A DNA stretch of 64,000 nucleotides, taken from positions 62,001-126,000 of the forward strand of contig JAJJLU010003459.1 of the NCBI GenBank assembly GCA_023807065.1, read 5' to 3'. How positions within the stretch are numbered: position 1 is the first letter of the stretch; every line of letters starts with the position of its first letter. Positions 39,982 through 49,655 of this stretch are shown here, one piece after another. The DNA comes from Isotricha intestinalis. Taxonomy: Eukaryota > Ciliophora > Litostomatea > Vestibuliferida > Isotrichidae. Position numbers and translations under genes: made by a program. The notes beneath the pieces are model-generated. The model made no database searches and was not told where the DNA came from. It saw only the letters and a list, made by a program, of their open reading frames with translations.

Positions 39982-41574
39982 TTAATAAGTATCATTAGAA
40001 TTTGAAGGCTTAAATTTTGAATTATAAATATATCTAACTAAAGGAGGATTTTTAATTAAATTATAATCTAGTTCAATCTTTTTTTTTTCATTTTTATCAA
40101 ATAAATATTTTTGAATAATATGTATATCTTTAAAAATCTTTAAATATCTTATAATATCAAAATAAATACAAATATTATTAAAAGTTTCAATTACTTCTTT
40201 TTTTTCAAATAAAATTTTTTTAATAAATGTCCAAAAAGTAATTTTATTAATTAAATTATTATAAATACTTTTTGTATGATTAATCTTATTTTTTGGTGAA
40301 TTTTGAAAAGAAGAATTAATAGAAAAACTTTTTTTGTTAACAAAAAAAGAATTATTATTTTTATTAGAAACAGAATTGATTAATTTGTTATTATCAAAAT
40401 TATTAATAATAGGATCATTAATATTAAATTTATTTTTAGAAATAAAATTATTTAATTTAACTGTTGAAATTTCATTTTGAGAGAAATTAATTTTTTTATT
40501 AATATCAGTATTAAAAAAGTTTTTATTTAATTTTTGTTCAGAGGAATTGAAAAAAGAAAGTAAATAATGTCTATAATAAATTCTATCAATTATACAAGTT
40601 AAAAATTCTCCAACAAGAAAAACTAATTTAGACCAAGCAACAATATCTGCAATAACAGTTCCAGCTTTAATATATTGTCTATTATATATAAATTTTCTTG
40701 AAGAAGCTCTTATTAATAATCTTAAAAATATATTATTTGATTTTATTATGTCTGAAATACATTCTTTAATTTCATCAAAACTATAATATTCTTCTTTTTT
40801 TTTGTCTTCAAAAAATAAACCTGAATCAGTTATTATTTCATTATTTCTTATATAAAACCAAATGTCTTTTAACATTAAAGGTAATATTGAAGTATATGTA
40901 TTTAATCCATATATAGTTATTGGATTATTAAAGTTATTTAAATTTATATTTATATTTGAAGTAAAAATACCAAAGTAACCTCCTTTTAAAAACTCATATA
41001 TTGTTTCATTATCTTTACAATAACTTTTACCTGTACAATATTTAAAATTTATTATTATATAATTCCAATAATCCATTAAATAAGTTCCGTTTATATTTAA
41101 ATCAATTGTATTTTTTAAACAATATAAATTTGATAATGGTAATGAAATTATAAAATCTTTTACTATTGATATATTTAATTTATCACATTGTATTAATTCA
41201 AAATTTTTTGAATTTTGAATTACTTCTTTATTCTTTTGATCTCTTGATATTTGAACAAAAGTTGCTTCTACTTCATATATACTTGGATTTATATAATTTG
41301 AATAATTATTATCTTGAATAGCAAAAGCTAAAAAAAATTTATTTTCTGTTAAATTTATATTTTCAGGAGAGTAATTATTTATTTCGATTTGATTTAATGA
41401 AGGATTTTTTTTTATAAATAAAGATTTTCCAAAATATATTATGAAAAATAATATTAAAATATAACTTATATATGCTAAGATTTCACTAAATTTTGTGTGA
41501 TATCTTATTGAATAATTTGTGTAAAAATATTGTTTAATACCATAAATGTAAAAATAATCCAAATAGTTCAACAT
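39982..41574 (-). CDS. Two-TM membrane protein of a ciliate-expanded family
   Basis: The product has 530 residues. One membrane segment lies near 33-53 ('ILAYISYILILFFIIYFGKS'), preceded by an aromatic 'YFYTNYSIRYHTKFSE'. A large non-cytosolic domain of about 240 residues follows, with Cys pairs and Asn-x-Thr/Ser sites, then a second hydrophobic segment near 305-330 ('VIADIVAWSKLVFLVGEFLT') and a Ser/Asn-rich cytosolic tail. This matches the layout of a large ciliate family of surface proteins ('F....YrT..Gg..Sl....' then 'G.i.AeIgg......'), whose function is unknown; they are annotated only as transmembrane proteins. The lumenal or outside domain is not recognisable by motif. Confidence 0.6.
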   Translation of the reverse strand: MLNYLDYFYIYGIKQYFYTNYSIRYHTKFSEILAYISYILILFFIIYFGKSLFIKKNPSLNQIEINNYSPENINLTENKFFLAFAIQDNNYSNYINPSIYEVEATFVQISRDQKNKEVIQNSKNFELIQCDKLNISIVKDFIISLPLSNLYCLKNTIDLNINGTYLMDYWNYIIINFKYCTGKSYCKDNETIYEFLKGGYFGIFTSNININLNNFNNPITIYGLNTYTSILPLMLKDIWFYIRNNEIITDSGLFFEDKKKEEYYSFDEIKECISDIIKSNNIFLRLLIRASSRKFIYNRQYIKAGTVIADIVAWSKLVFLVGEFLTCIIDRIYYRHYLLSFFNSSEQKLNKNFFNTDINKKINFSQNEISTVKLNNFISKNKFNINDPIINNFDNNKLINSVSNKNNNSFFVNKKSFSINSSFQNSPKNKINHTKSIYNNLINKITFWTFIKKILFEKKEVIETFNNICIYFDIIRYLKIFKDIHIIQKYLFDKNEKKKIELDYNLIKNPPLVRYIYNSKFKPSNSNDTY

Positions 41575-41817
41575 TCCACAATTTAAATTTTATTATATAA
41601 TAATTTTTTCTATTTAATTTTTTTATTTTTTTTATATTTTTTATATCAATTTAATTAAATAAATGTAATATAATTCAAAACACATAAAAATAAATTATAA
41701 TTTAAGTTTAAATATTTAATAATAATTATTTTATCCATATAGGATATCATTTCTAAATATATTTAAATGTATTTTATAACTTTTATTAATAATATAAAAA
41801 AAATTCTATTCCCTTCC

Positions 41818-44022
41818 TCATTCTTGGAAGTTAATAGTAATTTTACTAAATATTTCATTTTTAAATTTTTCCAATTCAATCCTAACATCATTATTTATAT
41901 TAGAAGTAATTTTTTTTAAAATAGGAATTAAATGATTAAGAGCATTATCATTTTTATTATCAACATTAAATTTCTTAATGTAAATTCCATTTTCTTTTTG
42001 TAATTTAAAGCTTTGAGGAATATTATCAATAATAATAACTTTAGATAAATCTCTTCCTAATTTACTTAAATCTTTAACAAAAAAATTATCAATTTTAATA
42101 GTATGTTGTCTATATAACCTCATATCAAATATTTTTCTTTTTTCTTCAATAATGTTAATCATTTGATCTGCATAAAATTGAGTTCCTGCTGTAAAAATTA
42201 TCATTTCAAATATTTTACTCATTTCATTTAAAAAAAAATTTAAGTTTGGTCTTTTCGTTAAAATTCCTCTTCCTTTTTCATCTATTTTATAATTAATTAA
42301 TGTATCATCTAAATCTAATACTAATGTAAAATTTTTCCCATTTGGTATTTTTTTTTTTAAATATGGTATTTTTACTTCTTTTCTTTCATTTGATAATTCA
42401 TTTGATATATTATTATCTTCATTTATTTTCTTTCTGAAATATTCATTTAATATATTTATTGATAAAGAATTTATTTTTTTAAAATAATTATTTAATGAAG
42501 AATTATTTGCTTTATTTCTACTTTGACTAAGTTTAAATATTGAATTTATAATTTGAGTTATTTCTTTATTACCTTTTTTTAATTGAATAATATTTTCATT
42601 TTTATTATTGATATTATATTTTAATTTCGAAGAAATAACTTTATATAATTTATTAATCCAAATATCTGAATTATTCTTAATATTAATTGAAGATAAAATA
42701 TAATTACAAATGATTAAATAATTTTGATGTATTTCATAACTTAATTTTTTTAAAGAATCAAGCAGTGAATGTGTAATAGAAGAATTTTTTAAAATTTCAT
42801 AAATTAAAATTATAGAGAATAATTCTAAAATAGTAGTTTCATAAGCAATATCATATTCAGATTTATTTGATTCTTTATTAAAAAAACAAATAAATTTATC
42901 TTCAAAAGAAATGTATATATAACATATCCACCATTCAACACATGAATTATAATGTGGATTTTCATTTTTAAAACTATTTGAAATATTTGAAATTTTTTCT
43001 TCTAAAATTATTAATTCTTCTAATTGAATGATTATATTTCTTTTGTTTTCAATTATTTTATATTTTAAATCTATTTTTTTTTCTTTTTCTTGCACATTTG
43101 TCCTATTAAAATTTATTGATGTTGAAGTATTTGAATTACTTATTCTACTTGTATTTGCACTGTTATTGAAAGAATTATTTTTTGAATTATCTGATTGTCT
43201 TAATATCATATTTTTTATAAGATTATTAGAATTAGAATTATTAATCTTATTTAATGCAATGCTTTTTAAAAAACTATTTTTTTGTTTTTTCATTTTATAA
43301 TTATCATCTTCTTTAGAATAATAATCAGAAATAACATTTGATTTAATAGGATTTGAAATAACATTTTTACTATCATTATTTGTTTTTTCTAAATAAGAAG
43401 GTTCACTATTACAATAATTATTATCATATAAATTATTATAAATATAATTTCTATAACAAATATCCTTATCTTTACTATTATTATTATTATTATTAGAAGT
43501 TATACTTGAATCTGTGTTATAAGAATTATTTAATGGCAATGATTTATGTAACATATTAGATTCTGTTTTTAATGAATTTTGGTTTTTTTTATATATATGC
43601 CTTGTTAAATAAGACTTATTTTTCATTACATTTGAAAAAGAATCTGATAAATAAATTGGTAAATTACCCTGTTTAGAATTTCTATTTGATTCATGGGTTT
43701 TTTTATTATTATTTCCTTCATTTTTATTATTAATATTATTTTCATATTCATTTAAACTTTTTTTTCTTAATTCTTTATCATTTTCACCGGAAATTTCTCT
43801 TGTTGAATCTTTTTTTATTAAATTAGAAACTAATAAATTTAAAGATCTGCTTCTTTCTTTATTTGGTAAAAAATTTGAATATATTAAATTATTTCCATTA
43901 GTTTTATTATTATTTGTGTTATCTTTATTTATAGAACGATTTATTAATAATTTACTTTTTGATATTTTTTGTGCTAAAGAAAGAAATTGGTTTTTATCTA
44001 GGGTAATTGCCCCAAATGACAT
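41818..44022 (-). CDS. FCP1/SCP-type protein phosphatase (NLI-interacting-factor-like)
   Basis: The product has 734 residues. The first about 330 are Asn/Ser/Lys-rich and disordered, and residues 330-500 form an unassigned helical region. The C-terminus (about 560-720) is a HAD-family phosphatase: 'LVLDLDDTLINY' (the DxDxT catalytic motif, with Asp at about 567), 'RPNLNFFLNEMSKIFEMIIF' and 'IIIDNIPQSF' (the late Asp motif). FCP1/SCP enzymes remove phosphate from the RNA polymerase II tail or from related Ser-Pro substrates; several in ciliates and plants have unknown substrates. The family call is strong, but the substrate is inferred. The long N-terminus is not part of canonical SCP enzymes. 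Confidence 0.85.
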   Translation of the reverse strand: MSFGAITLDKNQFLSLAQKISKSKLLINRSINKDNTNNNKTNGNNLIYSNFLPNKERSRSLNLLVSNLIKKDSTREISGENDKELRKKSLNEYENNINNKNEGNNNKKTHESNRNSKQGNLPIYLSDSFSNVMKNKSYLTRHIYKKNQNSLKTESNMLHKSLPLNNSYNTDSSITSNNNNNNSKDKDICYRNYIYNNLYDNNYCNSEPSYLEKTNNDSKNVISNPIKSNVISDYYSKEDDNYKMKKQKNSFLKSIALNKINNSNSNNLIKNMILRQSDNSKNNSFNNSANTSRISNSNTSTSINFNRTNVQEKEKKIDLKYKIIENKRNIIIQLEELIILEEKISNISNSFKNENPHYNSCVEWWICYIYISFEDKFICFFNKESNKSEYDIAYETTILELFSIILIYEILKNSSITHSLLDSLKKLSYEIHQNYLIICNYILSSINIKNNSDIWINKLYKVISSKLKYNINNKNENIIQLKKGNKEITQIINSIFKLSQSRNKANNSSLNNYFKKINSLSINILNEYFRKKINEDNNISNELSNERKEVKIPYLKKKIPNGKNFTLVLDLDDTLINYKIDEKGRGILTKRPNLNFFLNEMSKIFEMIIFTAGTQFYADQMINIIEEKRKIFDMRLYRQHTIKIDNFFVKDLSKLGRDLSKVIIIDNIPQSFKLQKENGIYIKKFNVDNKNDNALNHLIPILKKITSNINNDVRIELEKFKNEIFSKITINFQE

Positions 44023-44617
44023 TTAATATTTATTATTAAATAATTTTTAATTAAAAATTATTCATTTTAATTTAAAATATCTTTTTTATGACAAAAGACT
44101 ATAATAAAAAAGAAAATAGGAAAAAATGTTAATTAACTTTATTTCATAAAATCTTAATTTAAAAATAAATTTTGAGTATTAAAATTCGATATAATATAAA
44201 TTAATAATCTATTTTTTATCTTTTAAATAAGTTTTGATATTATATAAATATAAAAAATAAATTTATTTGATTTAAACATTATTTAATAATTTTACTGAAA
44301 TCTTTCTTCTTATTTTCTTGCCTTTTTTATTACTTAATTTTAATGAATTGGTATCATATAAAGAAAGAGTCATTAATTTATGATTTATTTAAAAAAAATT
44401 TCTTTTCTAAACCAAGTTATTTTTTATGATTCATTCTAATTATTTCAAAAAGTATGCATTCTAAAAATCTTTCTTAAGTTTATTGTAAATATCTTTATTC
44501 CTTTATTTCCAAAAAAATTCAATGAGTTTAAATTAATGTAATATATTTTAATCTTTTAATATATTAAAAATAAAATTATTATAATTTATTATAATAAAAC
44601 AATTTAAATAAATATAA
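44023..44617. other. Divergent spacer of 595 bp with a weak relic
   Basis: It lies between the phosphatase start and the cyclin start. On the minus strand, 44450-44284, a frame contains LYDTNSLKLSNKKGKKIRRK and runs to TAA; upstream it has further coding-like codons broken by TAA, TAG and TGA. It may be a relic. The rest is plain AT-rich DNA. Confidence 0.35.
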
Positions 44618-45535
44618 ATGTGTAATCATGATTTCAAAAAAACTCAAAAAAAGGAAATTTCATATTGCACAAAATGTGGTAATCTTTCATATAAAAATAT
44701 ACCATCATTATCCATTCAATTTAATTCAAAATATTTATTTGAGTTTGATCCTTTTCTTCTTAAATTTAAATATTCTAAAAAAATAATAGATTTCTCAAAT
44801 AATTCAATAAATAAATATCTCAATTTCAGAAATATTGGAATTAATCAAATTAAAATTTTATCAAATTTATTTTCCTTTTCCAAAATTTCTTATTATAAAG
44901 CAATTCATTATTTAGATCAAATTTATATTAATAATCCTTCAATTTCTATTGATTTAATTGAAAAAATTTCTTCAGTTTGTTTATTATTATCAGTTCAATT
45001 TAATGAATGTTGTTCACAAAATTCAAATATAGATATTAAAACTTTTATTCAATTTTTATTATCCAAAATAACAAATTTAAATGAAATCGAAATTTTATGT
45101 TTAAAAAATTTAGATTATAATTTAGAAATTTATTCAAGTTATGATTACTTGAATTTATTTTTTTCTCATGGATTAATTTTTCCAAATGAAAATAAAATAA
45201 TTGAACAAAATGAAGATTCAAATATAATTAATCTTTATTTGAAATGTGTAAATATATTAGATATAATAATTGAAGATTATAATTGTCTTGGATATACTCA
45301 ATATATTATTGCTGTTTCAATAATTGGAATGGTATTAACTCAATCGAAATTATTTTCAATAGAAACATTTAAATATGTTTATGGAATAAATCTATTAAAA
45401 GAAAAATATAGAAAGTGTCAAAATGTTTTAAAGTCTATATATATAAATAATTATTTTTTTTGTCACGAATATTATTCCAATAAAAGTCAAAATTCATTAA
45501 GTTCTGATTCCACTTATGATAATTCTGTATTTTAA
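44618..45535 (+). CDS. Cyclin-like protein with N-terminal zinc-ribbon-like motif
   Basis: The product has 305 residues. It begins MCNHDFKKTQKKEISYCTKC, giving a possible metal site from C2, H4 and C17-x2-C20. Residues about 85-190 form a cyclin box: 'SKISYYKAIHYLDQIYINNP', 'EKISSVCLLLSVQFNE', and 'NEIEILCLKNLDYNLEIYSS', with a second helical bundle at 190-285. The combination of a short Cys/His N-terminus with a cyclin fold occurs in ciliate cyclins; the CDK partner and phase are not known. Some similarity to TFIIB-like zinc-ribbon plus cyclin folds is also possible, but the ribbon here has only one clear C-x2-C. Confidence 0.7.
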   Translation: MCNHDFKKTQKKEISYCTKCGNLSYKNIPSLSIQFNSKYLFEFDPFLLKFKYSKKIIDFSNNSINKYLNFRNIGINQIKILSNLFSFSKISYYKAIHYLDQIYINNPSISIDLIEKISSVCLLLSVQFNECCSQNSNIDIKTFIQFLLSKITNLNEIEILCLKNLDYNLEIYSSYDYLNLFFSHGLIFPNENKIIEQNEDSNIINLYLKCVNILDIIIEDYNCLGYTQYIIAVSIIGMVLTQSKLFSIETFKYVYGINLLKEKYRKCQNVLKSIYINNYFFCHEYYSNKSQNSLSSDSTYDNSVF

Positions 45536-46413
45536 ATGTAGATAGTATATAGTTAAATTAAGAATCTTTGAGTGAGTTAAGGTAAAATTAATTTTTATGT
45601 GTTAAAATTAGTTGCAATGATATATATATAACGAACTATTAAAAACGAATATAAAATTATTAATTTAAATAAATTTGATATATAAATAGTAATTATTAAA
45701 TTAAATTTATTTTTTATATATCAAGATGCAAAAAATATTTAAATAATCAAAAATTTAAATCTTTTATTATTAATTCTAAAGAAATTGAAATCAGAAAAAG
45801 AATGAATTTAGGTTAAATTAATTTTAATTGCCCCTATAATTGTTTAATAACAATTTTCTTTAAATTAATATAAAACTAATCATATTATTTAATTTAATAT
45901 AAGATTTATAATATTTTTAAAATTATAATTTTCTTTATAAAAGTATTCATACTATCTAAAAGTAAAATTTGATATAAATTAAAAAGTTAATATTAAAATC
46001 AAAAATTATTTCCATTATAATTAGACTTTATAAATTATTAATATTTATTATTAAATATTATTTTTTTTATTAATTATATCAATACATTACTTTAACTGAA
46101 AATGAATAATATTATAATTTCATAAAATATTAAATGAAGTTTTAATTAAATAATTTCTACATCCAGACTATAAAAAAGTAAAAATAATAAAATAAAAAAA
46201 AAGTTTCAAATTATTCTCAAATAGAATAACTTTAATTATATTATATAATGCTAAATTTTTAATTAGAATTTTTCAGACATTTCTATTATTAATAAAGCTG
46301 AAAATTTTTTTCCAAAAAAATTAAAAGACTAATTAAAACTAGTAAAAAAAATAAAAAATAATAAAAAAAACAATTTACAATAAAATATAAAAAAATTGAT
46401 TAAAGCACTTCAA
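45536..46413. other. Spacer of about 880 bp with weak coding relics
   Basis: Mostly AT-rich. At about 45722-45815 a plus-strand frame reads KFKSFIINSKEIEIRKRMNL before a TAA, and at about 46160-46335 a frame with FLHPDYKKVKIIK continues after a TAA for 50 codons. They could be relics or distal exons of the next gene; I cannot decide from sequence. Confidence 0.35.
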
Positions 46414-47316
46414 ATGCATAGAAGACATTTAACATCTCAACAAAAAAAAGCAATAGCTTTAAGAGGAATAGATATGAAATTAATAAAGAAAAATATAATG
46501 AAAGAATTATATTCTTCTTTTAAAAAAGAAAAATATAATAATACATCTAATAATAAATCAAATAGTGAATATTATATAGAACAATATCAAATTAATTATC
46601 AAGATTATTTAATGAATATTTTTAATTCAAAATGTGTTTCAATGATTAATTTTTATGTAAAAGTATCAAAAAATTTTCCTGAAGAATTAAAAAGATATGA
46701 AAATTTTTCAAAGAAATTAATTTCAATAATTAAAGCATTAATGATGAATGAATTTGAAATAACTTTATTTACTCTTAATATTGATTTTTATGGTTGGTCT
46801 AATAAAATCTATAAACCAGAAATATATTTATTATTTTTAGGTTTATATACTAAGCAATTATCAAATAAAAATTGTAATTATTTATTTATGAAATTTAAAG
46901 AAGAAAATTGTAATTTTATTAAATGTTATCAACAATGGGAAAGTTCAATAAAAAAAAAGATTTTTAATTTAATTGAAATTTGTCAAAGATTTAATTTTTT
47001 AAATCAACCTCATAATTCTTTTTGTCAAGTTAATTTTATTGATTTTAATTGTGTTGTTGATAAAATTATAAATTTAAGTCAACCTTATGGAGAAGATAAT
47101 CAAGGTTCTAATTTAAAAGTTTGTATTAGAGAAGAAAATAATTTTTCAAAAGATAATGTTAAAAACAATAATGATTATAACTTTGATAATATTCTTAAAC
47201 AAAATTCTTCTTTTTTTATACTTGGAGAAAGTGAAAAAAGTTTAATTCCTATTCAGGATTTAATTAATGATAATATTGATTTTAATGAAAAAAAATTCGG
47301 TGATCAATTTCTTTAG
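46414..47316 (+). CDS. Unknown protein; frame may continue to TGA at 47401-47403
   Basis: From the ATG at 46414 (MHRRHLTSQQKKAIALRG) there are 300 codons to a TAG at 47314. It is a mostly helical soluble protein with no recognised family. Segments include 'GIDMKLIKKNIMKELYSSF', a Trp/Tyr-rich 'TLNIDFYGWSNKIYKPE' near 125 and an Asn-rich acidic tail. After the TAG the same frame stays open for 28 more codons with ordinary composition (SRNQSYNASNNNNNLN...) and then TGA. This suggests a nonsense change, read-through, or a C-terminal extension. The ORF also reaches six codons further upstream through a TTG; I prefer the ATG. Confidence 0.6.
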   Translation: MHRRHLTSQQKKAIALRGIDMKLIKKNIMKELYSSFKKEKYNNTSNNKSNSEYYIEQYQINYQDYLMNIFNSKCVSMINFYVKVSKNFPEELKRYENFSKKLISIIKALMMNEFEITLFTLNIDFYGWSNKIYKPEIYLLFLGLYTKQLSNKNCNYLFMKFKEENCNFIKCYQQWESSIKKKIFNLIEICQRFNFLNQPHNSFCQVNFIDFNCVVDKIINLSQPYGEDNQGSNLKVCIREENNFSKDNVKNNNDYNFDNILKQNSSFFILGESEKSLIPIQDLINDNIDFNEKKFGDQFL

Positions 47317-47403
47317 TCAAGAAATCAATCTTATAATGCATCAAACAATAATAATAATCTAAATAAATTATTTGATTTAAATGATATTAAAAAACAAGTT
47401 TGA
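47317..47403 (+). other. Coding-like extension after an in-frame TAG
   Basis: 28 codons follow the TAG in the same frame and end in TGA. They contain an Asn run plus Leu/Asp/Lys residues (NKLFDLNDIKKQV), resembling the C-termini of neighbouring real genes rather than T-rich 3' flank. See the finding on this locus. Confidence 0.4.
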
Positions 47404-47552
47404 TGTTTTTTTTATTAAATATAATCAATAGAATATAAAATTTAAATTTTTTATATAAATTAAAAATTTAATTTAAAAAAAAAAAATAATATATTTATTT
47501 CTTCTTTTTAAGTCTATTTGGTTTGAAAAAAGAAATTTAAAATTTAAAAAAA

Positions 47553-48704
47553 ATGGAATCAGAATTTGAAAAATTATCACTATCAGATTTTAAACCATCA
47601 TTTGAAGAATACACAATAAAAACTAAAATAGAAGAAGATTTAGAAGGAATTAATCTTCCTCAGCCAAGTGATTTAAATCAACTAATATTATTAGACTCAA
47701 GGAAATTAATATCATTTGATAAGGAAAAATATTTATCATTTTTCCAGCCAAATAAAATAATAGATTTATCATCAAATAATCATATTCAAGACACAACAAT
47801 AAGAAATAGTTTATGTATGTTATTAGGAGGAATAAATAGTAAAACATGGGATTTAACAAAATATTATGAAAATTTTTCAATGGATGTTGAATCTGATTGT
47901 TACTTTGATAATTCAAATAATTATTCTTCATATATTGAAAAGAATAAATTATTTATTACTTATAATATGAAAAAATTAAGTGAAGTTGATGAATTATATA
48001 AAGCTTTAATTGAAGTTGGTTTTACTTTTAAAAATGGAGAAAAAAATAGTATATTTAATAGTATTAGAGAAACTGTTATGAATCAAGATAGAATTTGTAT
48101 AATTGTTTCTGGTTCTGATAATTTTTGGATTAAAAGTGATAAAAGTATTATTAATGGAATTTCCAATGATATTAAATTAAATAATTATTCTTATTTATTT
48201 TTCAATAAAAATTTTATTGAAAAATTTATTCAGAAAATCATTCATCATCCAAGATGTTATTTTTGCTTTGTTTCTTCTATGACTTTTAAAAATTTAAAAA
48301 AAATTAGAGATGCTCTTGATACTGAATTTCCTAAAGAATTTAAAAATAGTGTTATTTTTGATCAAAATACTCATATTAATTTAAATGAAGGAAATAAAAA
48401 AGAAAAACCTATTTTTGTTAGAGATTTTGATAAAATTAAACACAACTTAAAAACATATCAAAAAATTGATGATTTTGATGAAAGAAATGTTTTGTTTTTT
48501 GAAAGTGAAAAAGATAAAGTTAATAATACTGAACATAATTCTATTATTATGAATACTTTTTCTGAAAGAAATTTAGAGTTTAGTAAAGAAGAAAAAGAAC
48601 AATTTGAAAAATATCAAGATAAAATTATTAATTATATTGTTAAATTGTTAGATGAATGTAAATGTGATATTAGAGAATATATTAAAAATAATCCTTTAAA
48701 TTAA
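47553..48704 (+). CDS. Unknown soluble protein, possibly a divergent HAD-type domain
   Basis: The product has 383 residues, beginning MESEFEKLSLSDFKPSFEEY. The central part alternates predicted strands and helices. Residues about 225-325 contain 'RCYFCFVSSMTFKNLKKIRD' and later 'ERNVLFFESEKDKV', which resemble motif II (Ser/Thr after a strand) and motif IV (Asp/Glu-rich) of the FCP1/NLI phosphatase family. No DxDxT motif I can be seen, so if it is a HAD relative it has lost the catalytic nucleophile. This identification is tentative, and an unrelated alpha/beta fold is equally possible. Confidence 0.6.
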   Translation: MESEFEKLSLSDFKPSFEEYTIKTKIEEDLEGINLPQPSDLNQLILLDSRKLISFDKEKYLSFFQPNKIIDLSSNNHIQDTTIRNSLCMLLGGINSKTWDLTKYYENFSMDVESDCYFDNSNNYSSYIEKNKLFITYNMKKLSEVDELYKALIEVGFTFKNGEKNSIFNSIRETVMNQDRICIIVSGSDNFWIKSDKSIINGISNDIKLNNYSYLFFNKNFIEKFIQKIIHHPRCYFCFVSSMTFKNLKKIRDALDTEFPKEFKNSVIFDQNTHINLNEGNKKEKPIFVRDFDKIKHNLKTYQKIDDFDERNVLFFESEKDKVNNTEHNSIIMNTFSERNLEFSKEEKEQFEKYQDKIINYIVKLLDECKCDIREYIKNNPLN

Positions 48705-48863
48705 TTTTATTTTTGAAGAACTTTTTTATGAAAAATATTTTTCTTTTTTAAATTTTAATTTACTTTTAAATTATAAATTAAAATTTTTAATATGGATGAT
48801 ATAAGGAAAAATTTTATTTCAAATAAATTTCAAATAAAAAAATCAATTATATTAAAAATGGGG

Positions 48864-48893
48864 CCAAAACAAATTATATAAAAAATTTGGTCT
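48864..48893 (+). other. Small hairpin, GGCCAAA / TTTGGTC
   Basis: Seven complementary bases (one G-T pair) flank a loop of about 17 nt. It is the only G/C-containing hairpin in this spacer and could be a 3'-end or RNA element. Weak. Confidence 0.2.
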
Positions 48894-49014
48894 GTTTTCT
48901 AATTTTTTTCAAATTCAAATTCTTTTAGGCAATCTTTAAAAAATTTTTGATAAATTTCTATATAAATAATATTAATAAATTTCAATTTGAAAGAAAAAAA
49001 TATAAAAAATAAAG

Positions 49015-49251
49015 ATGTTAAATATTGAATATCAAAAAAATTTAGATTCAATAAATATATTATTAAATGAATTCAAAAAAAAAGTAATAAATATATGTAA
49101 AAGAACAAACAAATAAAATAATAAAAAAAAGAGAAAAAAGTAAAAAACAAAAAAAGAGAAAGTAAATAATAATAAAATAAAAAAATATTATAGAAATCCT
49201 GAAATAAACTCATATTTAAATAATTCTAATATACATTATTATCAACAATGA
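49015..49251 (+). pseudogene. Stop-interrupted frame ending in TGA
   Basis: ATG at 49015 (MLNIEYQKNLDSINILL) opens a frame of 78 codons to TGA at 49249-49251 with two internal TAA. Beyond the second TAA the text is still protein-like (EINSYLNNSNIHYYQQ). No frameshift is needed. It converges with the next frame. Confidence 0.4.
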
Positions 49252-49480
49252 AAGCTCAAATTATTAATTAAAAAATTTTTATTTTCAATTTCTTTTTCTA
49301 AATCTTTATACAATTCAAAATTTTCTTCTTTTTTCCTTTCTTCTGTTAATAATTTATTTTCATTTTCTTAATCTTGTGTATTATTTTCTTAATTATTATT
49401 ATTTTCTTCTTTAGAATTATCTTTTAATTTAATTTAATCTACATTATTTTCTTCTTTATTTATTTCTTTTTTTGATATAT
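49242..49480 (-). pseudogene. Stop-interrupted acidic frame ending in TGA
   Basis: On the minus strand, reading KEINKEENNVD, then TAA, IKLKDNSKEENNNN, TAA, ENNTQD, TAA, then ENENKLLTEERKKEENFEL and further helix-forming residues to TGA at 49244-49242. Glu/Lys-rich and clearly coding in style, with one frame throughout. It is either a gene relic with three nonsense changes or evidence of TAA being read as sense in some genes. Confidence 0.45.
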
Positions 49481-49655
49481 ATATAATTTTTCTTTATTAC
49501 CTTTAAATTTGATTAAAGTTAAAAAATAATGAAAACATAATCATTATTTATATAATATATATAATGTTTTTTTTAATTTAAATGTTTTTAATACAAATAA
49601 ATAATAACATCAAAATATAAAAAAATAAACATTTATTTCCTACACTTACATTATT

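Larger units (their letters stand above)
48705..49655. other. Spacer of 950 bp with two stop-interrupted frames and a hairpin
   Basis: It contains a possible hairpin at 48864-48893 (listed), the plus-strand frame 49015-49251 and the minus-strand frame 49242-49480 (listed), and AT-rich flanks. It may mark an old gene pair that has decayed. Confidence 0.45.
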
